Below, piece by piece: positions 8,712 to 16,160 of a stretch of 64,000 nucleotides of DNA. The position numbers and the translations under genes are program-made. The notes beneath the pieces were generated by a model. The model had not been told where the DNA came from. It searched no databases and worked only from the letters and a program-made list of their open reading frames with translations. The stretch lies in assembly GCF_010119545.1 (NCBI RefSeq), contig NZ_JAAEAA010000014.1:1-64000 (forward strand), written 5' to 3'. Origin of the DNA: Pontibacter fetidus. GTDB taxonomy: Bacteria; Bacteroidota; Bacteroidia; Cytophagales; Hymenobacteraceae. Each line of letters starts with the position of its first letter. Position 1 is the stretch's first letter.

Positions 8712-9734
8712 TTATAGTTCGTTGTTGCGTATGGCGGCTTGCTGCGTCCGTTCCGTTAACCACGACATCGACAGCTTGCTCTCACTTTCGGCACCTTTGG
8801 CCCTGCGCTTGCCTATGCCACCTTCGCCAGGTAAAAATTTGTTTACCAGCGCAAATACCGACGTCATCAGGGCGGGGGAAATACCGTGCACAAACTCACC
8901 AAATATAGCCGGAAAAGTAGTAGTAACCTCTGCTTCGCCGTGGCGCAATGCATTTAAAATGCTGCTTGCTGTGGCTTCGGCACTATTAGAGGTTAGCGGG
9001 CTCGAGTCCATAAGCTTAAACAAGGCATATTCTTTTTCATACTGGCCTTTTACAAAAGCATGGCGCGGGCTGCCGGTTCGCATTAACCCAGGCGTGGCTG
9101 TGGTTACACAAATGTTATACTGGTCCAGTTCGGCGCGTAACCCCTCCGATAATCCCACAAGTGCAAACTTGCTGGCACTGTATGGCACCAGGTGCGGCAC
9201 ACTTATTTTACCACCTATAGAGGAAATATTCAGTATACGGCCTTCTTTCCGGGCTTTCATGGTGGGTAACACAGCCAGCGTGGTATAAACAGGTCCCCAG
9301 TAGTGCGTATTGATCGCTTCTTCAAAGTCCTGCACCGTCATTTCCGTAACAGGTCCGGCATGTATCACGCCCGCATTATTTATGAGCACATCTATCGGTC
9401 CAAACTCGTTCTGCACATTCGCAATTGTATCGTTTACCTGCTGCTGCACGGTTACGTCACACTTCATCACCAGCACTTCGGCACCATTTCCTGCCAGTTC
9501 TAAGCGGGCATTTTCCAGTTCGGTTTCGTCGCGCGAGCATAGCACGAGTCTTGCGCCCTCCGCTGCCAACTGACGCGCCATTACCAGCCCAAGGCCACGC
9601 GAGCCGCCGGTTATCAGTACTACTTTGCCGCTAAAATTGTAGGCCGTGAGGTTGCGGTAAACAGCCCTTGCAGCTAACAGGGCACCGGCGCCGGCTGCCA
9701 GCCACCAGAGTTTCTTATTTTCAGATGTTTTCAT
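8712..9734 (-). CDS. Short-chain dehydrogenase/reductase with N-terminal membrane anchor
   Basis: 340 residues from MKTSENKKL (ATG at 9734). A hydrophobic stretch near residues 9-25 (WWLAAGAGALLAARAVY) suggests a membrane anchor. The Rossmann fold has TGGSRGLG for NAD(P) binding near residue 44, NNAG, and the catalytic Ser-Tyr-Lys set (NISSIGG, YSASK). The C-terminal 90 residues extend beyond the basic fold and include another hydrophobic stretch. Substrate unknown. It precedes the Nudix gene. Confidence 0.85.
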   Translation of the reverse strand: MKTSENKKLWWLAAGAGALLAARAVYRNLTAYNFSGKVVLITGGSRGLGLVMARQLAAEGARLVLCSRDETELENARLELAGNGAEVLVMKCDVTVQQQVNDTIANVQNEFGPIDVLINNAGVIHAGPVTEMTVQDFEEAINTHYWGPVYTTLAVLPTMKARKEGRILNISSIGGKISVPHLVPYSASKFALVGLSEGLRAELDQYNICVTTATPGLMRTGSPRHAFVKGQYEKEYALFKLMDSSPLTSNSAEATASSILNALRHGEAEVTTTFPAIFGEFVHGISPALMTSVFALVNKFLPGEGGIGKRRAKGAESESKLSMSWLTERTQQAAIRNNEL

Positions 9735-9835
9735 AGTTCCATAGTTACAGGTATAGTCTCGCCAACCGTTTTCTGGCAAAGCCCTAATAACTACGGCACC
9801 CGGTAACTCTGGTTTTTTATAGTTCAGGAGATAAG

Positions 9836-10606
9836 TTATTTCCCTGCCTGTGCTTTGCGGTTGAAGATATCCTCTTTGATTGCGGGTGTATACATAAAAC
9901 GGATAGAGGCTACTCCGTAGTGGTCTTTGTTGCCACCAGGTGCCAGGCGTGGGCCTACATTGTCCAGGTAATCGCTGGTAGTGATGTGGTAGATTAACTC
10001 CGGAGCTATACTTACCTGGTCGGAAAAACGGAAGCGCAGGCCGCCGCCGAAAGGAACTACAATGCCAATAGCCGGGTATTTGCGCTCAGGGTCGTAAGTT
10101 GTCTGCGATTCGTCTAGGTCGCCAGTACCGGGGTAAGAGGTGGCCGTGTAGTAAATAATACCGGCACCCATTTTGGCATAGGGCACTACAAAACGCTTGC
10201 GCGACGAACGGTAACCACCTGAGCCACTATAGGCATCCAGTAAATTATACATTACCGAACCGGTAGCCTCGATCACATCAGTTCTGAAAGAAAGGTTACG
10301 CGGGCGGGCCGGGTCTTTTTCGGTGGCCCCGAGTTTTACATAATCCAGGTTTATACTTGCCGACCACACAGGATCGAATTTATACATAGCACCAATACCC
10401 ACTAACGGCCTGAACTCGTTGCAATCAGGGGTTCCGCAAATGTCGCTGCGCACAGCAGTTATACCAGCACCGGCAAGTATAACAACACCGCGCTCCGGCA
10501 TTTTGCTTTCCTGCATCCGTTTCAGCAATTTAGATTGCCCGTCAGCAGTAGTTATGGCGAGTACAAAGCAAAGCAAAAGGGTATAAACCGCTATATTCCT
10601 GTTCAT
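9836..10606 (-). CDS. Outer-membrane beta-barrel protein, function unknown
   Basis: 256 residues from MNRNIAVYTL. A signal peptide (LLLCFVLAITTADGQS) is followed by alternating hydrophobic and polar strands typical of small porin-like barrels, with aromatic and Gly residues at turns (YAKMGAGIIYYTATSY, PFGGGLRFRFSDQVSIAPELIYH). A short segment with two Cys (DICGTPDCNEF) near residue 58 may form a disulfide. The last 20 residues after RFMYTP are polar, so the barrel does not end in the usual C-terminal aromatic. No specific substrate can be inferred. Confidence 0.7.
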   Translation of the reverse strand: MNRNIAVYTLLLCFVLAITTADGQSKLLKRMQESKMPERGVVILAGAGITAVRSDICGTPDCNEFRPLVGIGAMYKFDPVWSASINLDYVKLGATEKDPARPRNLSFRTDVIEATGSVMYNLLDAYSGSGGYRSSRKRFVVPYAKMGAGIIYYTATSYPGTGDLDESQTTYDPERKYPAIGIVVPFGGGLRFRFSDQVSIAPELIYHITTSDYLDNVGPRLAPGGNKDHYGVASIRFMYTPAIKEDIFNRKAQAGK

Positions 10607-10809
10607 ATTAAACACAGGTCGTTTAAGGAGATAGACAAAGAAAAGTAGTTAAAGCGTGCCTTTTACGGCAGGATTACTCTAGCAACGGAATTACTGGCAA
10701 AACCTTGCCTTGTTTTTAGCATCTACGCGGCACATTTTAAAAAGATAGGCAAAAAAAGATAATTACATCATTATATCAAAATAATGTAATATACCCTTCT
10801 CTATTCTTT

Positions 10810-11721
10810 TTATTTGGCCGGTAATGTGCTCAGTTGCTGGTCTGCCAACCGTATAAACTCGATCACCAGGCGAACGGCATCCGCATAAAATAGCTGGTTT
10901 ACCTGCTCAAATTCATCGGTTGGCTTGTGATAATGGGCATGGTCTTCTACCCCAAAGTATAAATACGGTATGCTGCGTTTATGGAACTGGTAATGATCCG
11001 ACTGGTTTGTCCAGTCGTTAGGGCCCTGCTCGGGCTGGTCGTGGCCTGGTATAAGCCTGGCGTGCTTTAGCGGTTTAACTTTTGCTATAAGGGGTTTCAG
11101 GGCTGGGTAATGGTAAGTGCCGCTGGCGTATAGTTCGCCTTTGTCGTTAATGCTCAGCATATCCATGTTCACATTCAGGAGGATATCCTGTAACGGTACC
11201 GGAGGATTTTTCAGGAAAGCGTCCGCTCCTTGTAAGCCCATTTCCTCAGCATCTGGAGCTAAAAAGATGAGCGTATGTTTTGGCGGATGCTGTTTGAAAA
11301 AGGTGGCAGCGGCCAGTAAGGCTCCAACACCGGAGGCATTATCGTCGGCCCCGTTATACACTTCCCCTTTCCGGATACCTACATGGTCGTAGTGCGCTGT
11401 TACAACTATAGCTTTGCCAGATTTGCCAGGCAGATAGCCTACCAGGTTGGTACCTTTCGTATTTTTCTTGTCACGGGCAATTAAATCAAATGGCTGCTGG
11501 TAGGTATCATTAAAAGCCTTCAAGCCTATTTCCCGGAAGCGGCTGATGATATATTCGCGGGCTTTCTGGCTGCCTTCGGAGCCACTTAAACGGCCCTCGA
11601 GCGAGTCGGCAGCCAGTATGCGTACATCTTTAAGCAATTGGCCGGACTGCAGCAACTGTTGCTGTGCATGTCCGGCCAACGGTAGGGCCAATATAAGCCC
11701 GAGTATAAGTTTGAATATCAT
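10810..11721 (-). CDS. Secreted M28 family zinc aminopeptidase
   Basis: 303 residues. Signal peptide MIFKLILGLILALPLAGHAQ. The binuclear zinc peptidase core is visible: AHYDHVG (His ligand and Asp), NGADDNASG (bridging Asp), APDAEEMGLQGA (catalytic and ligand Glu), NVNMDML (Asp) and DHAHYHKPTDE (His). The enzyme removes amino acids from exported or dietary peptides in the periplasm or outside. The gap to the barrel gene downstream is AT-rich and holds an imperfect inverted repeat around 10760-10790 (attacat / ataatgtaat). Confidence 0.9.
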   Translation of the reverse strand: MIFKLILGLILALPLAGHAQQQLLQSGQLLKDVRILAADSLEGRLSGSEGSQKAREYIISRFREIGLKAFNDTYQQPFDLIARDKKNTKGTNLVGYLPGKSGKAIVVTAHYDHVGIRKGEVYNGADDNASGVGALLAAATFFKQHPPKHTLIFLAPDAEEMGLQGADAFLKNPPVPLQDILLNVNMDMLSINDKGELYASGTYHYPALKPLIAKVKPLKHARLIPGHDQPEQGPNDWTNQSDHYQFHKRSIPYLYFGVEDHAHYHKPTDEFEQVNQLFYADAVRLVIEFIRLADQQLSTLPAK

Positions 11722-11773
11722 AAGGTAAAAGTACGCAAAAGGCTACTTATAAAACAGCCCTGCCTCCGTTACC

Positions 11774-11974
11774 TTACCAGCGCACCCAGCTTCTTTGTCC
11801 GCGGATGGCCTGCTGTTTATTATAGTTCTTGAAAGGATCGCTAACGATCTGAGAAGATATTCTGTTGGTAAGGGCAATCACATTTCCCATCTTAACCCAG
11901 CCATTGAGCATTGTATTTTTAACAGTGCTGCTAGTCGATAGCTGGTCGCGGCTTACGTTTACATCAGTGTTCAT
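11774..11974 (-). CDS. Small hypothetical protein (66 aa), possible
   Basis: Begins MNTDVNVSRDQLSTSS and ends RGQRSWVRW from the ATG at 11974; an upstream ATG at 12007 gives 77 residues. No signal peptide or membrane segment; the C-terminus is basic and Trp-rich. It lies alone in a minus-strand series between the M28 gene and a lipoprotein gene. A purine-rich stretch (AAAGAA) stands just before the ATG. No family is recognised, and the protein nature is uncertain. Confidence 0.45.
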   Translation of the reverse strand: MNTDVNVSRDQLSTSSTVKNTMLNGWVKMGNVIALTNRISSQIVSDPFKNYNKQQAIRGQRSWVRW

Positions 11975-12092
11975 TTCTTTGGCTTTTAGTTGATTATATG
12001 GGCTCAACAGTATAAAAACAAAGAATGTGCCACGTTACGTCATGTTTTTTTAAAAGTTACAAAAACTTCAAATCTCATCTTAAAATAGTACA

Positions 12093-12686
12093 TTACTCAG
12101 TAACTGTAATGTAACCAGGTAGCTCAAAAGGGCCAATAGAGGTAAGTATAGTTGGCTTAATCTGTAAGGCTATAGTTGGTTTATCTGCACTATTCTGGTT
12201 TAGCAGAGAGGCCAGTTGCAGCAATTGGTTCATGTCTACACGGCCCTGGTCTTCAGCCAGCTTTACCAACGACGAAACGGTTATCGTGTTTAATCCATCT
12301 TTCAACTCTACGGGTTTATCTACCAGACCTGTAGCTGCCTGTTTGCCATCCACCAGCAATTGCCATTTCAGCTGCTGCACGGTCATGGTTCTGTCTTTGC
12401 TGCCATCGGGTAAGGTAACCTGCAAGCCTAAGGTAGAAGTAGCTGCCAGGTTATTTTTAGACACAGCACTGAATAGCTTTGCCGCTTCCGAAAACGAGAA
12501 ATCACTAACGTCCGACTTATTCAGCAGGCTAACGCCGTTCAGGTTCATGGCATCTATTCCGGCCAGGTCATATTTTGCTTCTTTAAAAGCTTCTACATCG
12601 CTTTTAGTGCTACAGCTAACTATAAACAACGGCAGCAGTAGCCACAAAGCTATTTTCAGTAATCCGGATCTTGTTTGATGTATCAT
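12093..12686 (-). CDS. LEA/WHy-like lipoprotein, paralogue 1
   Basis: 197 residues. Signal peptide and lipobox LFIVSCSTKSD. The mature part matches the gene product at 13845-14453 along its length: both start EA(K/N)Y(D/S)L(A/Q)GI(D/E)..NLNG or QLNG, share LEWQLLVDG/LKWQLLVDG near the middle, then a (P)(V/L)(E/D)LK(D/N)GLN motif, and end IKPTI.T..G...LP.YITV. The beta-rich pattern recalls the LEA type 2 / WHy fold. Its role at the envelope is unknown; stress protection is only a family-based guess. Confidence 0.72.
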   Translation of the reverse strand: MIHQTRSGLLKIALWLLLPLFIVSCSTKSDVEAFKEAKYDLAGIDAMNLNGVSLLNKSDVSDFSFSEAAKLFSAVSKNNLAATSTLGLQVTLPDGSKDRTMTVQQLKWQLLVDGKQAATGLVDKPVELKDGLNTITVSSLVKLAEDQGRVDMNQLLQLASLLNQNSADKPTIALQIKPTILTSIGPFELPGYITVTE

Positions 12687-12806
12687 AAAGTAAAGTTACG
12701 TATTAAGCAGCAGTGTGCCCTTGTTACAGGTATTTTTCTGTTGGCCAACTATAGTTAACGCTTTTTATAGCCCTGAAAGTGCATTTAGGGCAAAGGTGTG
12801 AAACAG

Positions 12807-12832
12807 AAACAGCCACTTGCAGGTGGCTGTTT
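12807..12832 (-). terminator. Terminator after the HEXXH protease gene
   Basis: AAACAGCCAC-ttgcag-GTGGCTGTTT, a 10-bp perfect stem, directly after the stop of the minus-strand gene at 12838. Confidence 0.7.
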
Positions 12833-12837
12833 ATCGG

Positions 12838-13728
12838 TTAGGTCAGGTATCCTACGCGTTGGCCCTGCTGGTTTACCACCATGCCTTTGGCCGTTACAAA
12901 GAGTGGTTCCAGGTATTCGCTGTCGAGGTAAAAAGGATAGTTGCTGTTATTAGTTTTGGTCAGCTTCCCGATTACCTTAAGGCCGTTGCCGGTGTTGTGC
13001 ACCAGTTGCAGGCTGTTGGTCAGGTAAAATTCCTCATCGGGTGCCGACGAGAAATGCACGCGGCTTAACACGTAACGGCTTTCGGAAACACGTTGTGCCT
13101 GGGGCTGCTGCCTGGTTGCAGTACGCGGCGTAATTTCGGTTCGGGCTGGCTGCTGGCCTTGTGCGCTTGCCATTAACTGCGAGTCAGCATTTCGCCAGCC
13201 TTTGCTGATAGAAGCTAACCTATAGTTACGACCCGGGTGTGTGGCTGATGTATGCTCCTCGGAGAGCAGGTTAATGGCTGCCTGCGCTTCGGCGAGGCTG
13301 GCTCCCATTTTACGAAGCACAAACCCTGAAAATTCATCTGCTTCCAGTTCATCGGCCGGGTTGCTGCCTGCCCTGCTGAGCGTGTGCCCGTTCAGGTGAT
13401 GGCCTATTTCATGTGCAAGTATACTTACGCCTGCCCAGTCGGTATGCACGGCATTGTTTATAGCTGCCATAAAATCCTCGTTATACAAAATATACCTTCT
13501 GCCATTATAGATCACAGCGGCGGCATTTTCGATGTTGGCGGCCTGTAGTTCAAAACGCGGCTTTAACCCTACTACATCAATTATTTCTTTTACAATATCG
13601 CGTGCGCCAACGGTTGTTGCAGTTGAAGTGGTGTTAGTAGCTGCTATAGATGTGGTGGCCTGCGCACCAAGCAAAGGTGCTACAAGCAAACTCAAAAGTA
13701 TAGTTGTTTTCTTTATCTTCCGGATCAT
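12838..13728 (-). CDS. Secreted HEXXH metalloprotease (M48-like)
   Basis: 296 residues. Signal peptide with LLSLLVAPLLGAQA. The zinc site is SILAHEIGHHLNGHTL near residue 107 with the third ligand in ELEADEFSGFVL near 129, the pattern of M48-type gluzincins. The catalytic domain is short (residues 45-185); a Gln/Thr/Arg-rich linker (QGQQPARTEITPRTATRQQ) leads to a beta-rich C-terminal domain of about 85 residues. It is flanked on both sides by the two paralogous LEA-like lipoprotein genes, in the same orientation. Substrate unknown. Confidence 0.8.
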   Translation of the reverse strand: MIRKIKKTTILLSLLVAPLLGAQATTSIAATNTTSTATTVGARDIVKEIIDVVGLKPRFELQAANIENAAAVIYNGRRYILYNEDFMAAINNAVHTDWAGVSILAHEIGHHLNGHTLSRAGSNPADELEADEFSGFVLRKMGASLAEAQAAINLLSEEHTSATHPGRNYRLASISKGWRNADSQLMASAQGQQPARTEITPRTATRQQPQAQRVSESRYVLSRVHFSSAPDEEFYLTNSLQLVHNTGNGLKVIGKLTKTNNSNYPFYLDSEYLEPLFVTAKGMVVNQQGQRVGYLT

Positions 13729-13844
13729 CGTTCTTAAATTTACACTTTGGGTAAGTAACTATAGGTAAGCAAGTTTGCTGCCAAAAAGTAAAATACGGCT
13801 ACTATAGTTAACGAATCAGGATCAACTAATATTTTTCAGGTTGC

Positions 13845-14453
13845 TCAGCTGCCTGCAGGTTGGCCCACTGTAATGTAATCGGGTAAAGTTACGTTGCCGA
13901 CAGGCGTTTTTATAGTTGGCTTTATCCGGAATGTAAGACGGTTGCGCACATCGCGGCCTTTGGCAATTAGAGTGGTTAACGTCGAGAAACCTTCATAGTT
14001 CTGCAGCCCTTCTACTTCGGCGAGCGTAACGGTAGAGCTTAACGGCAGTTTGTTCAGCCCGTTTTTCAGGTCGAGTGGTTTTTGAACAGTGCCCATCAGC
14101 GTTTCGTGGCCATCTACCAATAGTTGCCACTCCAGGTTGGTAACCTGCATAATACGGGTTACTTCCGGTTCGGGCATCTCCACATGCAAAAATAAGGTGG
14201 TAGTAGCGTTCAGTTTGTTGGTTGTGAATGCATTGAGTAAACTGTCTCCTTCTGCGGTTTTAAAATCGAATGGCGTGCGTTTATCGGTTACATTTATACC
14301 ATTAAGCTGCAGGTTCTCGATGCCCTGTAAGCTATAGTTAGCTTCGGTAAAGGCTTTCAGGTCGGTGGCCTGCTTGCACGAAAAGGTAATAAGTAACGCA
14401 ACTATAGCCAGCCAGGTACTTATCGTTTTATAGTTCATTAGTTTCAGATCCAT
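13845..14453 (-). CDS. LEA/WHy-like lipoprotein, paralogue 2
   Basis: 202 residues. Signal peptide with lipobox ALLITFSCKQA. Clearly paralogous to the protein encoded at 12093-12686 (ANYSLQGIENLQLNG, LEWQLLVDGHETLMG, RIKPTIKTPVGNVTLPDYITV). The start could be the ATG at 14453 or the one at 14438 (MNYKTIST), which gives a more typical signal peptide. The two copies bracket the HEXXH protease gene, suggesting a duplication or a functional set. Confidence 0.72.
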   Translation of the reverse strand: MDLKLMNYKTISTWLAIVALLITFSCKQATDLKAFTEANYSLQGIENLQLNGINVTDKRTPFDFKTAEGDSLLNAFTTNKLNATTTLFLHVEMPEPEVTRIMQVTNLEWQLLVDGHETLMGTVQKPLDLKNGLNKLPLSSTVTLAEVEGLQNYEGFSTLTTLIAKGRDVRNRLTFRIKPTIKTPVGNVTLPDYITVGQPAGS

Positions 14454-14503
14454 ACATTGGTTAACAAAAAAGGCTCTAACTATAGTTTACAAGTATACTA
14501 AAC

Positions 14504-14533
14504 AAAAAGGCCCCGCTGCTGCAAGGCCTTTTT
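14504..14533 (-). terminator. Terminator after the barrel gene at 14555
   Basis: AAAAAGGCC-ccgctgctgcaa-GGCCTTTTT; a 9-bp stem with T-run in the minus-strand direction. Confidence 0.75.
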
Positions 14534-14554
14534 AAATTATAGTTGTCATCAGGA

Positions 14555-15205
14555 CTATAGCCCAAACAGGTAAGCTACGGACACGTTAAATCCGCTGTTC
14601 CTTAATTTGTCGTCATCATCTGATTCGTAAACACTGGTAAATCCGGCACCATAACGCAAGTCGAAGTTAAGCGAACCAGCACCTAGTGCAGCTGCAAAGC
14701 CGGCTCCAATGCTACCGCCCACTTCCGAGCGTTTTTCGACAAAGCCATTTTCCTCCAGGTCTTCGCTAAATTCTATACCACCACTTTTATAGACATCTTT
14801 TCCGCTTGCCCAGTAGCCAAAGGTTGGCCCTGCCGTTATAAACCCCTGAAAATCGGGTGCGCCAAAAGATATTTTCGCTAACAAAGGTAGTTCCAGGTAA
14901 TCGTACTTGCCAGTTACTGTTCTGGCATCATCTTCAAATTTATAGCCCTTTTGGGTAAACAACAGCTCTGGCTGCACCGAAAATGTTTCGTTAAATTTTA
15001 TGGCTACAACCCCACCAATCAGCAACCCTGGAGCGGATACTACTTCTTCATTCCAGTCTTTAGCAAAATCTTCATCTGACGATGACACCTTTTGTATTCC
15101 GAAGTTAACGCCCAGTCGTGGCCCGACCGAGATGGTTTGTGCCGTTGCGGTATATGTTCCGATTAAGCAAATCAGCAACAGCAGCACTAAATTTCTCATC
15201 TTCAT
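14555..15205 (-). CDS. Porin-family outer-membrane beta-barrel protein (PorT-like)
   Basis: 216 residues from MKMRNLVLLL; an AAGGA stands seven bases before this ATG at 15205. Signal peptide ends at TATAQT. The mature protein has the small 8-strand barrel pattern: SVGPRLGVNFG, KFNETFSVQPELLFTQKGYKF, YDYLELPLLAKISFG, GFITAGPTFGYWASGKD, LNFDLRYGAGF and a final strand SVAYLFGL with terminal hydrophobic residue. An acidic insert (ESDDDDKL) lies near the end. Typical of the PF13568 group; function unknown. Confidence 0.8.
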   Translation of the reverse strand: MKMRNLVLLLLICLIGTYTATAQTISVGPRLGVNFGIQKVSSSDEDFAKDWNEEVVSAPGLLIGGVVAIKFNETFSVQPELLFTQKGYKFEDDARTVTGKYDYLELPLLAKISFGAPDFQGFITAGPTFGYWASGKDVYKSGGIEFSEDLEENGFVEKRSEVGGSIGAGFAAALGAGSLNFDLRYGAGFTSVYESDDDDKLRNSGFNVSVAYLFGL

Positions 15206-15366
15206 TTCCATTCCTTTTTAGGATCTTTTTAAAATATATACACTCTGATCTGACAACTAAACTATAGCTGCAACCCCATTTTACTGAGCAAACCTATAAC
15301 TTGTTCAGTTAGCTGAATATTGCCTCCACTCTCAGGTTAAATACAACCATAGTATGCACCTGGCAA

Positions 15367-15396
15367 TTGCCAAACATAGCGTTTTTACTATCTTTG
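15367..15396 (+). promoter_or_regulatory. Bacteroidota-type promoter for the barrel gene at 15432
   Basis: TTG at 15367-15369, a 19-base spacer, then TATCTTTG at 15389-15396, matching the -33 TTTG / -7 TAnnTTTG consensus of the Bacteroidota sigma factor. Transcription would start near 15403, about 30 bases before the ATG. Confidence 0.6.
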
Positions 15397-15431
15397 CGGC
15401 CAATTCAATTTTTTACACTTTAAATCTTTTT

Positions 15432-16073
15432 ATGAAAAGTAAACTTATTGCAATTGCCCTGTTTGTAGCGGCTGCTTTTACGGCACAGGCCCAGGATGAA
15501 ACCACAACAACTGCTGTAAAACCAACAGCCGGTAACATCACTACCGAAGTTCTTTTTAACAATTTTGGCGACATCAGCCTGAACAATGGCCTGTTGCGCG
15601 CACGCTATTTTGCCAGCGACGATTTAGCTTACCGCCTAAGCCTTGGCCTTACCTACGATTACGACAAACTGAGCGAGGAAGCACATACCAGTGTTTTTGG
15701 GTTAACGCTTGCGCCTGGTATAGAGAAACACTTTGCCGGTACTAACCGCCTGTCGCCGTACATTGGTGCAGAGTTACCTATCAGCATACGAAGCGCTAAT
15801 TATGAAGACGATGACACAACAATTAAAGGTGCTACTTCGATGGGTGGTGCTAACAGAGGCTACTTTAGTGTAGGTCTTAATGCTGTTGCCGGTGTCGATT
15901 TCTATTTTGCGAAGCACTTTTATGCAGGTGTAGAACTTGGCACAGGTTTGTCTTACTTCAAAAATTCAGAAATAGAAGTTGAAGGTCCTTTTAACTCAAA
16001 GAGCGAAGGTTTCCATAGCGTGCGTTTCGGCCAGTTTGTGAATGGCGGTATCCGTGTTGGGTACGTATTCTAA
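15432..16073 (+). CDS. Outer-membrane beta-barrel protein
   Basis: 213 residues from MKSKLIAIALFVAAAF (ATG at 15432); an in-frame ATG at 15354 lies upstream of the promoter and is not used. Signal peptide ends at FTAQAQ. Strands with alternating pattern run to the end: RYFASDDLAYRLSLGLTYDYD, LTLAPGIEKHFAG, LSPYIGAELPISIRS, YFSVGLNAVAGVDFYF, FYAGVELGTGLSYF and the last strand NGGIRVGYVF ending in Phe as expected for a barrel inserted by Bam. Function unknown. Own promoter and terminator, so a single-gene unit. Confidence 0.8.
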   Translation: MKSKLIAIALFVAAAFTAQAQDETTTTAVKPTAGNITTEVLFNNFGDISLNNGLLRARYFASDDLAYRLSLGLTYDYDKLSEEAHTSVFGLTLAPGIEKHFAGTNRLSPYIGAELPISIRSANYEDDDTTIKGATSMGGANRGYFSVGLNAVAGVDFYFAKHFYAGVELGTGLSYFKNSEIEVEGPFNSKSEGFHSVRFGQFVNGGIRVGYVF

Positions 16074-16090
16074 ACTATAGTTAACAACAA

Positions 16091-16124
16091 AAAAGCCTTC
16101 CTACTTTACAGCAGGAAGGCTTTT
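16091..16124. terminator. Bidirectional terminator
   Basis: AAAAGCCTTCCT-actttacagc-AGGAAGGCTTTT, 12-bp stem followed by T-run, between the convergent barrel and Tex genes. Confidence 0.92.
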
Positions 16125-16160
16125 TTTATGCTTAATACTCTGGCAATTATAGTTCAGGTT

